Below, piece after piece: positions 1 through 5,368 of a stretch of 11,943 bases of DNA; the first letter of the stretch is position 1, and each line of letters opens with the position of its first letter. The DNA lies in the NCBI GenBank assembly GCA_947627085.1, contig CANQUO010000052.1, positions 1 to 11,943 of the forward strand, read 5' to 3'. Position numbers and translations under genes: made by a program. Under the pieces are notes generated by a model that saw only the letters and a program-made list of their open reading frames with translations, ran no database searches and had not been told where the DNA came from. This stretch comes from an uncultured Oscillospiraceae bacterium. GTDB taxonomy: Bacteria; Bacillota; Clostridia; Oscillospirales; Oscillospiraceae.

Positions 1-228
1 GGACAGCTGAAGTTCCCCGGCTCCACTGTGGCCGGCTACGCCAACACCTTCATCTTCCCCATCATCGAGGCCGGCAACATCGGCTACAAGATCGCCCAGC
101 GCCTTGGCGGCTACGACGCCTACGGCCCCATCCTTCAGGGCCTTAACGCCCCCATAAACGACCTTTCCCGCGGTTGCAACGCCGACGAGGTCTACACCAT
201 GGCCATCATCACGGCGGCGCTGGACTGA
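1..228 (+). CDS. pta: Phosphate acetyltransferase, C-terminal fragment (5' end outside window)
   Basis: The frame is open from base 1 and ends at TGA 226-228, giving the last 75 residues of a longer protein. The visible part contains ANTFIFP, EAGNIGYKIAQRLGG, YGPILQGLN, INDLSRGCNADEVY and an ITAALD end, which is the characteristic C-terminus of Pta (PTA/PTB family). The enzyme interconverts acetyl-CoA and acetyl phosphate in the cytoplasm and, with acetate kinase, forms the acetate/ATP-yielding end of fermentation. DLSRGCN is diagnostic for Pta as opposed to phosphate butyryltransferase. The start, N-terminal domains and any upstream operon partner cannot be seen. The stop codon is followed one base later by a structured non-coding element whose first hairpin probably serves as its terminator. 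No ackA follows within the window. Confidence 0.95.
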   Translation, partial: GQLKFPGSTVAGYANTFIFPIIEAGNIGYKIAQRLGGYDAYGPILQGLNAPINDLSRGCNADEVYTMAIITAALD

Positions 229-396
229 CTGTCGAAAAAGGCCTGACGGCCTTTTTCCAACAATAAGAGAACGTGCGAAAAAATTTCCGGAATTGGAATT
301 CCGGAAATTTTTTCTGCCGTCACGCCGCGCGCCGCCGGAGGCGGCACTTGCGTGACAAAAGGGATTTTTCGCAAGGCGCGTGCGCTTGCGAAAAAT
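229..396 (+). ncRNA. Four-hairpin intergenic element, copy A (structured RNA or repeat, unnamed)
   Basis: Directly after the pta stop there are four consecutive hairpins with short linkers. HP1 is 235-256 (9-bp stem, TGAC loop). A linker ends in AACGTGCG (270-277). HP2 is 278-313 (17-nt arms, perfect complement). The linker CTGCCGT (314-320) follows. HP3 is 319-356, with a 7-bp outer stem GTCACGC/GCGTGAC, an internal loop, a 6-bp inner stem GCCGCC/GGCGGC and a GGA triloop. The linker ACAAAAGG (355-362) leads to HP4 at 364-396 (12-bp stem, 9-nt loop). The same order of hairpins and the same three linker words recur at 11030-11210 after glgA, with different stem sequences. No reading frame here has a ribosome binding site. 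The strand is assigned by co-orientation with the upstream genes in both copies; the functional strand is unknown. It may be a structured RNA, a 3'-end processing or termination element, or a repeat family. Confidence 0.6.
235..256 (+). terminator. Hairpin 1 of element A, likely pta terminator (bidirectional form)
   Basis: AAAAAGGCC (235-243), loop TGAC, GGCCTTTTT (248-256): a perfect 9-bp stem starting 6 nt after the pta stop and ending in five Ts. The flanking TGTCG and CAACA add partial pairing. The A-run on the left arm makes it symmetrical, so it could end transcripts from either side. Confidence 0.65.
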
Positions 397-400
397 ATTG

Positions 401-448
401 GAGCTTTACGGGGGCTTTTGGGTTGTTGGACCCATTTGCGTAAGGCTC
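401..448 (+). other. Compound hairpin downstream of element A
   Basis: GAGCTTTACG (401-410) pairs with CGTAAGGCTC (439-448) over 10 bp with one G-T wobble. Inside it, TGGGT (419-423) pairs with ACCCA (430-434) around a 6-nt loop. It follows HP4 of element A by 4 nt and may be a fifth hairpin of that element, but copy B has no counterpart here. From 449 to 600 I see no convincing gene or site, only short GC-rich self-complementary bits. Confidence 0.4.
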
Positions 449-600
449 TGACGCCGATTTTGCTTGCGACAACCACCGGCTGCAAAGCTGAATTATCCCG
501 GGGAAAAATAATAAAGAGCGGGCGCGACGCGCTTCGTGCCTTTGGCGGGGTAAGCGCGGACGATGCCGGGCGGGAAATCGCGGAAATTGTTCGAGGGTAT

Positions 601-629
601 TTGACATAAGGCGTGAATCGTGCTACATT
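601..629 (+). promoter_or_regulatory. Sigma-A promoter for the LytTR operon
   Basis: TTGACA at 601-606, a 17-nt spacer, TACATT at 624-629. The -35 box is a perfect match to consensus. Transcription would start near 636. This places any start codon at 613 upstream of the transcript and supports the GTG at 664 as the real start of the response regulator. Confidence 0.75.
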
Positions 630-663
630 TATTGTGCATTTTTCAAAAAAGGGGGCGCCGGGG

Positions 664-1407
664 GTGGCCGGGGAGCTGAGGATAGCCGTTTTGGACGACG
701 ACGGGCAGGAGCTTGAGCGGGTGAGTCAGGCGCTGGAGGCGCTGGGCGAGACGGGGGCGGAGTATTTCACCGACGCCGGGGAGCTGACGCGGGCGGCGGA
801 GCGGGAGCCGGCCTTTGACCTGGCGTTTTTGGATATATACCTTCAGGACGGCACGGGCATCGAAGCGGCGGAAAAGCTGCGGGAGCTGAGCCCGGAGACG
901 GACCTGGTGTTCATAACCACCAGCCGCGAGCACGCGGTGGACGCCTTCCGCTTAGGGGCGCTGCACTATCTTGTGAAGCCGGTGACCGCCGCGGACGTGG
1001 AGGAGGCGATGAGCCGCCGGGAGACATCGAACGGTCCCCGCCGCCGGTCGATAACGCTGAACGTCAACAGGGAGAGCAACCGGGTGTATCTCGACCGGAT
1101 AGTGTCCATACAGTCCCTGCGGCACCTTATGGAGGTGCGGCTGACGGACGGGCGGTGTCTGAGAGTGTGGCAACCGCTGTCGGAGATAGAGCGGATGCTG
1201 GACGGGAATTTTCTGAAGATAAACCGGGGCGTGATAATCAACATGAACGAGGTGAGCCGCATGGACCCGGAGGCATGCACCATGTCCGACGGCTCGGTCC
1301 TGCCGGTGAAGCAACGGGACCGGGCGTCGATAAGAAAGCGGTACGACGACTTTCTCATTAACGAGCTCCACCTTATGGCGGCCTCGCGGCGGGGTGGGAG
1401 CAAATGA
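664..1407 (+). CDS. LytTR-family response regulator (AgrA/LytR-like)
   Basis: This is a 247-residue cytoplasmic transcription regulator. Residues 1-118 form a CheY-type receiver. The acidic pocket is D11-D13 in RIAVLDDD, the phosphoacceptor is D57 in FLDIY, the conserved Thr is T85/T86 in FITTS, and K105 lies in YLVKPV. Residues from about 124 to 235 form a LytTR DNA-binding domain (SITLNVN start, IQSLRHLMEV, LKINRGVIINMNEV, GSVLPVKQR). I chose the GTG at 664 because the promoter at 601-629 would start transcripts near 636, because a purine-rich AAGGGGG lies just upstream, and because receiver domains normally begin close to the RIAVLDD strand. An in-frame GTG at 613 lies inside the promoter. 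The stop overlaps the next start as ATGA, so it is co-translated with the sensor kinase, its likely phosphodonor. Target sites are unknown. Confidence 0.93.
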   Translation: MAGELRIAVLDDDGQELERVSQALEALGETGAEYFTDAGELTRAAEREPAFDLAFLDIYLQDGTGIEAAEKLRELSPETDLVFITTSREHAVDAFRLGALHYLVKPVTAADVEEAMSRRETSNGPRRRSITLNVNRESNRVYLDRIVSIQSLRHLMEVRLTDGRCLRVWQPLSEIERMLDGNFLKINRGVIINMNEVSRMDPEACTMSDGSVLPVKQRDRASIRKRYDDFLINELHLMAASRRGGSK

Positions 1408-2780
1408 CCGGAGAAGTATATCTTGTGGACGCCCTGGGCTTTTTCCTCCAGCTGTGGCCCTGCACCCTTCTGTGCTTCGTGCCCTTCGGGGAGGAGAAGC
1501 TGAAGGTGAAAAAGCGGTGGATATACCTTACGCTGACGGTCTGGGTGCTTGCGGCCGCGGCAATATTCCCCGCCGTCACGCACCTGCCCTTCACGGGGAC
1601 GTATCTCGCCTTCAACCTGACGGCCAATCTATACATGCTGGCGGCGATAGCCCTGACGGTGCTGGCCCACAGCGTCATTGTGCGGGAAAATATAATGAAG
1701 AAGCTCCTGGTGGTGTACATCATTATACTGTACGCGGCGCTCATATACTGGCTGTCCAACAGGTTCGAAAAGCTCATGGAGCCCCGGTTTGCCGACTGGG
1801 GCGGCGATATCCGGGCGGTGTACGATCCAACGTACATCATGTTCTACCCCGCCTCCATGGCGACGATATTTCCGGTGGTGTTCGTGTTCATGCGCCGAAG
1901 CGTGGCGTCGTTCCTCCGGGAGATAGAGCCGGAGCGGATGAAGCGGGAGTTCCACTACGCCAGCCTCTCCACGGCGGCGTTTCTGGCGCTGATGATGGCC
2001 GCGGACATGACGCTGGATATATACGAGGGGCTGAGCAACTTCATAGTGCTGTTTCTGGTGCTCAATCAGGCGCTTTTATACTGGATGATATTCACAAGCG
2101 CCGTGAACAGGTCCCGGGAGGAGAACGCGCTGAGGGCCGTTGAGGCCCAGAAGCTCCAGTACGACCGGATAAGCCAGGACATGGAGCGGGCCGCGCGTCT
2201 CCGGCACGACATGCGCCACCACTGGAATTATCTCTACTCCCTGGTCGAGGACGGGGACGTGGACAAGTTGGGGGAGTATCTTTCCTCCCTTGCCGAGCAG
2301 ACGGGGCATCTGGAGAACGAGGTATTTTGCGAGGATGCGACGCTGAACGCCCTTTTGCAGTATTACGCCGGCAGAGCCAGAGACGACGGGATAGAGTACA
2401 CCGTGGCGGCCCGGTGCGGCGAGATGAACGTCCGCCCGGAGGACCTGACGGTGATAATCGGCAACGTGATGGAAAACGCCCTGAGAGCCTGCCTGAAGGT
2501 GTCGGGGGAGAGGCGCATCGACGTGGCCGTGGGGCTGTTTCACGGGGCCTTCACCCTGGAGGTCACGAACTCCTGCCCCGGGGCGAGGATCGCCAAGGGC
2601 TTCGAGCCGGACAGCGAGGGCTTTTTGCCCGCCGGGGCGTTCCTCAGCACCCGGAACGGCGGAGGCCACGGGATGGCGGCGGTGGCGGACCTGGCGGGGG
2701 TGTATTCGGGCACCGCTCTTTTCAAATACGACCCCGAAGCCGGGACCTTCACCGCGAGGGTGATATTGAGCGGAGTGTGA
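1404..2780 (+). CDS. Membrane sensor histidine kinase, GHKL type (AgrC-like)
   Basis: This is a 458-residue protein. The first ~230 residues form a multi-helix membrane domain with about six or seven hydrophobic segments, and no extracellular sensor domain is obvious. A coiled, charged linker (SREENALRAVEAQKLQYDRI) leads to an H-box with LRHDMRHHWNYL, where H268 is the likely phosphorylated histidine. The GHKL ATPase follows: N-box NVMENALRAC with N358, and G-box GGGHGMAA at about 419-426. A short phosphotransfer helix plus a GHKL domain of this style is typical of kinases paired with LytTR regulators. It overlaps the regulator by 4 nt (ATGA). The ligand is unknown. AgrC relatives sense peptides, but no AgrB or AgrD homologue is present in this window, so a peptide signal is not supported here. 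Confidence 0.92.
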   Translation: MTGEVYLVDALGFFLQLWPCTLLCFVPFGEEKLKVKKRWIYLTLTVWVLAAAAIFPAVTHLPFTGTYLAFNLTANLYMLAAIALTVLAHSVIVRENIMKKLLVVYIIILYAALIYWLSNRFEKLMEPRFADWGGDIRAVYDPTYIMFYPASMATIFPVVFVFMRRSVASFLREIEPERMKREFHYASLSTAAFLALMMAADMTLDIYEGLSNFIVLFLVLNQALLYWMIFTSAVNRSREENALRAVEAQKLQYDRISQDMERAARLRHDMRHHWNYLYSLVEDGDVDKLGEYLSSLAEQTGHLENEVFCEDATLNALLQYYAGRARDDGIEYTVAARCGEMNVRPEDLTVIIGNVMENALRACLKVSGERRIDVAVGLFHGAFTLEVTNSCPGARIAKGFEPDSEGFLPAGAFLSTRNGGGHGMAAVADLAGVYSGTALFKYDPEAGTFTARVILSGV

Positions 2781-2830
2781 CCGCGGTCAAAGGGCCGTGG
2801 GAGCGGGATGAATCACGGGAGGTATGGGAA

Positions 2831-3244
2831 ATGACAGTATTGGTTATCGACGCCCAGGGCGGCGGCATCGGCCGCCAGCTGGTGTCGTCCGTCCGCCAGG
2901 AGCTTCCCGAGGCCACGGTGCTGGCCGTCGGGACGAACTCCGCCGCCACCGCCGCCATGCTGAAGGCGGGAGCCCATCAGGCCGCCACGGGCGAGAACGC
3001 GGTCGCCGTGGCCTGCCGCCGGGCCGACGTCATCGTCGCCCCCATCGGCGCCGTGATCGCCGACTCCATGCTGGGGGAGATAACCCCGAAGATGGCCGCC
3101 GCCGTGGCCCGGAGCGACGCTAAGCGGGTGCTCATACCCTTCAACCACTGCGACAACATTATCGTCGGCGTGGCGGATTTTTCACCGTCGGCGCTTATAA
3201 AAATGGCGGTGGAGGAGATAAAGCAATTGCATGAAAAGGCATAG
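2831..3244 (+). CDS. DUF3842 family protein
   Basis: This is a 137-residue protein of the uncharacterised DUF3842 family, recognised from MTVLVIDAQGGGIGRQLV at the start, VGTNSAATAAMLKAGAH, the central APIGAVIADSMLGEITPKMA, and FNHCDNIIVGV near the end. The first strand followed by GGGIG looks like a Rossmann-type nucleotide-binding loop, but no cofactor or reaction is known to me. The ATG at 2831 is chosen because GGGAGGT sits about 8 nt upstream and the family begins at this point; a longer open frame upstream overlaps the kinase gene and is not real. The gene lies 50 nt after the kinase stop, so it is probably part of the same transcript. Predicted soluble, no signal peptide or membrane segment. 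Function not assigned. Confidence 0.88.
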   Translation: MTVLVIDAQGGGIGRQLVSSVRQELPEATVLAVGTNSAATAAMLKAGAHQAATGENAVAVACRRADVIVAPIGAVIADSMLGEITPKMAAAVARSDAKRVLIPFNHCDNIIVGVADFSPSALIKMAVEEIKQLHEKA

Positions 3245-3280
3245 CCTTTTCTGACAGTGCGCATGTCCTCAATATTAAAA

Positions 3281-3314
3281 ATCGGCCCCTTCTCTTTGAA
3301 GAGAAGGGGCCGAT
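3281..3314. terminator. Shared terminator between convergent operons
   Basis: The arms around ATCGGCCCCTTCTCT and its complement pair perfectly for 15 bp around a TTGA loop. Read on the minus strand the hairpin is followed by TTTTTAA, a good U-tract for the exporter operon that ends at 3319. On the plus strand the tail (TGTGTC) is weak, but the hairpin lies 36 nt after the DUF3842 stop and probably also blocks that transcript. Confidence 0.85.
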
Positions 3315-3318
3315 TGTG

Positions 3319-3765
3319 TCAATTGGGTGTATCGTGCTTTTTCCGGTGGAAGAATCGGTTGGGTATCTCCAGGGTCAGGGCGATGGCCAGGACTATGGCG
3401 ACGGCGACGCGAAGGGCGGTGAAGCCCTCGGAGAGGGCCCGGTCGGGCTGGCCGATGACCAGGTAGTAGGCCGTCCAGTAGACCCGGGCGCCGGGGACCA
3501 TGGGGATTATGCCGGAGATGAGGAACACCGTCACGGGACAGCGCCGCCACACGGCGCAGATACGGGAGGAGAGGGTCAGGAAGATGGTGGCCAGAAAGGT
3601 GCTCTCCGTCTGGGAGAGGCCCAGGGTCATGAGCCACTCGGCCAGCCAGAATCCGGCCCCGCCGATGAGGGCGCAGAGGGGGTAGTATTTGGGCGGCACG
3701 TCGAAGATGAGGGCGAAGGCCACGGTGCCCGTGGCGGCGGCAAGGAAATGAATAAAGAGCGTCAT
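3319..3765 (-). CDS. yjjB: Threonine/serine exporter subunit, small (YjjB/ThrE_2-like)
   Basis: This is a 148-residue integral membrane protein with about four hydrophobic helices (starting FIHFLAAATGTVAFALIF) and a family motif SGIIPMVPGARVYWTAYYLV at about 84-103. Its neighbour has the related PLIPGVSFTNGI. Together these proteins correspond to the two halves of ThrE-type exporters, which split into YjjP plus YjjB in many bacteria; YjjP/YjjB is known as a succinate exporter in E. coli, whereas ThrE exports threonine and serine. The substrate is therefore uncertain. I chose the ATG at 3765 because it overlaps the upstream gene's stop as ATGA and has GGGGAGGG about 8 nt ahead. An in-frame ATG at 3783 would add six residues (MGRDAD) and lies inside that ribosome binding site region. 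The C-terminus is short and basic. Confidence 0.88.
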   Translation of the reverse strand: MTLFIHFLAAATGTVAFALIFDVPPKYYPLCALIGGAGFWLAEWLMTLGLSQTESTFLATIFLTLSSRICAVWRRCPVTVFLISGIIPMVPGARVYWTAYYLVIGQPDRALSEGFTALRVAVAIVLAIALTLEIPNRFFHRKKHDTPN

Positions 3766-4544
3766 ATCAGCATCCCTCCCCATATGTGGCGGTACACGGT
3801 GAATACGGCGCCCACGCCCACGGCGATGCAGAGAAAGACGAGGAGCGTGTCAAGGAGCCGCACCACGCCGGAGATGTAGTCCCCGTCGGCGATGTCGCGG
3901 ATGCCGTTGGTGAAGGACACGCCGGGGATGAGGGGGATTATGGCGCCGATTATCATGGTGTTCAGGTCCTGACCCAGCCCCGCCGAGCGCATTAGGGCGC
4001 AAAGGAGCGTCACCAGCGCCCCGCCGATTAGGTTGCCGGAAATCTTGGACATGTGGGGCACGGAGACGTAGAGCACAAAGACGTAGAGCGCCAGCCCCGC
4101 CAAAAAAGCGGCGATACACTCGCTTACGCCCCCGCCGAACATACAGCAGAAGGCCGCTGAGCCCGCGCCGGAGGCGAAAATCTGAAGGGCGCGCGGCGGG
4201 TCGGGCATGTTGCGTATGCGCGCAAGCTCCTCCCGGACCTGGGGGAGGGTGTATTTGCCATGCTCGATCTCACGGGAGAGCTGATTTATGGCCACTACCC
4301 GGGAAAGCCTGGCGTCCCGGACCCGGCAGGGCTGGACCTTGGCAAAGTGCCCGTGGCTCGACTCCCCCGAGGCGAAGATGGCGTTTGTCAGTATGTAAAA
4401 TTCCTTGTGGTCCTCGTCCACGCCGTAGTAGCGGGAGATACGGCGCATGGTCTCCATGACCCGGAATATCTCCGCGCCGCTCTCCAAAAGTATGTGCCCG
4501 GCCTCCAGCGCCGTCTCAAGGACCTCGTCGGTGGGATATTTCAC
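3762..4544 (-). CDS. yjjP: Threonine/serine exporter subunit, large (YjjP/ThrE-like)
   Basis: This is a 260-residue protein. The first ~115 residues are soluble and match the ThrE/DUF1212 domain (LLESGAEIFRVMETMRRI, FYILTNAIFASGESS, AINQLSREI). The rest is a membrane domain of about five helices with the family signature PLIPGVSFTNGIRDIADGDYISG at about 204-226. It forms the two-gene exporter with the downstream small subunit, overlapping it by 4 nt. The start is GTG at 4544, with GGAGG 7 nt ahead of it, and no ATG gives a better start. A promoter lies at 4574-4602. Assigned as a threonine/serine or dicarboxylate efflux component; family relatives differ in substrate, and nothing nearby decides which. 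Confidence 0.9.
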   Translation of the reverse strand: MKYPTDEVLETALEAGHILLESGAEIFRVMETMRRISRYYGVDEDHKEFYILTNAIFASGESSHGHFAKVQPCRVRDARLSRVVAINQLSREIEHGKYTLPQVREELARIRNMPDPPRALQIFASGAGSAAFCCMFGGGVSECIAAFLAGLALYVFVLYVSVPHMSKISGNLIGGALVTLLCALMRSAGLGQDLNTMIIGAIIPLIPGVSFTNGIRDIADGDYISGVVRLLDTLLVFLCIAVGVGAVFTVYRHIWGGMLI

Positions 4545-4573
4545 AGCCTCGCCTCCACGGAATTGTCAAAGAA

Positions 4574-4602
4574 AGAATAGCATATTCCGGCTGAAATTAC
4601 AA
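4574..4602 (-). promoter_or_regulatory. Promoter for the exporter operon (extended -10)
   Basis: On the minus strand: TTGTAA (4602-4597), a 17-nt spacer, TATTCT (4579-4574), with a TGC just ahead of the -10 box forming an extended -10. Transcription would start near 4567, about 23 nt before the GTG start of the yjjP-like gene. Confidence 0.6.
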
Positions 4603-4757
4603 TAAAAAAGTGCCGCCGGGGAACGGTGAGGCATCATAAGAAGGTTTTGTCAAGCTTTGCGGGAATAGCCGCGAAGCGGCGCGACCCCGTTAATATATAG
4701 AAGTGTGCCCTTTGAACCCTAAATGGTTTTGCGACGCCTCGAAAAACGGGAGGTTGC
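4603..4757. other. Intergenic stretch with a compound hairpin, origin unclear
   Basis: There is no gene on either strand. CGGG (4660-4663) and CCCG (4686-4689) enclose a perfect GCCGC/GCGGC stem (4668-4672 with 4676-4680, GAA loop). GAGGC at 4628-4632 and GCCTC at 4736-4740 are complementary but 100 nt apart. The stretch ends at the TfoX-like gene's stop codon and would be its 3' untranslated region on the minus strand. I see no clear U-tract terminator for that gene. Confidence 0.3.
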
Positions 4758-5078
4758 CTATTTCTTCTTTTTCGGTTTTGGCGTGGGAAGTTCCTCATAC
4801 ATGGCGTTGAATAAACCTGTCAAAAACTCTCTGTTGTCAACTTCATCTACCAACAACATCTCTTTTGCTCCCTCATAGGGTAATTCATAGGTCGCTGTTG
4901 GCATATAGCTGATTGCTGCTTTTATTGGCTTTACAAGCAACCTGTCATCATAGATACCGCCTACGATTTTGCCGCGGTAATAGATGATAAATTCTCCCAT
5001 CATAGCCCGAAATGTAATTTCGTCCAATTCGGATAATTGCCCTGAAATAAATTCTAAATATTCTTTACTCGACGCCAT
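4758..5078 (-). CDS. TfoX/Sxy N-terminal domain protein, short
   Basis: This is a 106-residue soluble protein matching the TfoX_N domain: RAMMGEFIIYYRGKIVGGIYDDRLLVKP (about 24-51) and the tail half GAKEMLLVDEVDNREFLTGLF. It ends in a short basic PKPKKKK tail. The C-terminal TfoX domain of the proteobacterial competence activators Sxy/TfoX is absent, so a competence role should not be assumed; stand-alone TfoX_N proteins are widespread and mostly uncharacterised. The ATG at 5078 has GAGGTGG about 5 nt upstream. Codon use is distinctly AT-richer (AAA, ATT, TAT, TTT) than that of every neighbour, which suggests more recent acquisition. It appears to be a single-gene transcript from a promoter at about 5131. 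Confidence 0.85.
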   Translation of the reverse strand: MASSKEYLEFISGQLSELDEITFRAMMGEFIIYYRGKIVGGIYDDRLLVKPIKAAISYMPTATYELPYEGAKEMLLVDEVDNREFLTGLFNAMYEELPTPKPKKKK

Positions 5079-5130
5079 TATTCCACCTCAAACCCCGTTT
5101 TATCGAACAGCCGCCCACCCGGCATTTAAC

Positions 5131-5136
5131 ATTATA
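5131..5136 (-). promoter_or_regulatory. -10 box for the TfoX-like gene
   Basis: On the minus strand TATAAT (5136-5131) is preceded by TGG, an extended -10. No good -35 box lies at the usual distance (TAGATT at 17 nt). The start of transcription would be near 5124, about 45 nt before the ATG. Confidence 0.5.
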
Positions 5137-5181
5137 CCACCCAAATGGGAAGAAATCTACTGTCCGGTAAGACGGTTGAGC

Positions 5182-5245
5182 GAGTTTTTATTTAAAACTC
5201 CGGCCATATCGAATAGAAAACGCTCCGGCGATCGGCCGGAGCGTT
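5182..5245. terminator. Two hairpins between the TfoX-like and permease genes
   Basis: GAGTTTT/AAAACTC (5182-5188 with 5194-5200, 5-nt loop) is followed by an 11-bp stem at 5219-5229 with 5235-5245 (AACGCTCCGGC and complement). Read on the minus strand, the second hairpin is followed by TTTTC, so it could act as a backup terminator for the permease transcript before the TfoX-like promoter. Between 5246 and 5349 there is only GC-rich, weakly self-complementary sequence. Confidence 0.4.
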
Positions 5246-5349
5246 CCTGTCCGCTGTCCCTGCCGGGCTTAAGTCGAGCGGGGACAAGCGCAAACGGTAT
5301 TTTGTTTTATGGCCGGGGGCCAAACCCGGCGGCGGGGTTTTATGTGATT

Positions 5350-5366
5350 AAAAGGCGCGACCTTTT
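5350..5366 (-). terminator. Short hairpin after the permease stop
   Basis: AAAAGG (5350-5355) pairs with CCTTTT (5361-5366) around a 5-nt loop, 2 nt after the permease stop codon on the minus strand. The stem is only 6 bp and its U-run is part of the stem, so it is a weak terminator by itself. Confidence 0.4.
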
Positions 5367-5368
5367 GC

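Noticed and set aside
229..396. CRISPR array or tRNA cluster as explanation of the repeated hairpins
   Set aside because: There are no regularly spaced identical repeats with spacers, and no cloverleaf with a T-loop or anticodon arm; hairpins differ in size and sequence.
192..607. Overlapping minus-strand frames (192-485 and 320-607) across element A
   Set aside because: They run through perfect hairpins and into the pta 3' end, are rich in Arg/Pro, have no ribosome binding site, and match no recognisable family; best explained as chance frames in GC-rich DNA.
352..609. Open frame of 85 codons on the plus strand between element A and the LytTR operon
   Set aside because: It starts with GTG inside the 3' arm of hairpin 3, has no ribosome binding site, runs through hairpin 4 and ends inside the promoter spacer at 609; composition is not protein-like.
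4628..4740. GAGGC...GCCTC as terminal inverted repeats of a small mobile element around the TfoX flank
   Set aside because: Only 5 bp of complementarity, no target-site duplication, and the TfoX-like gene lies outside the pair.
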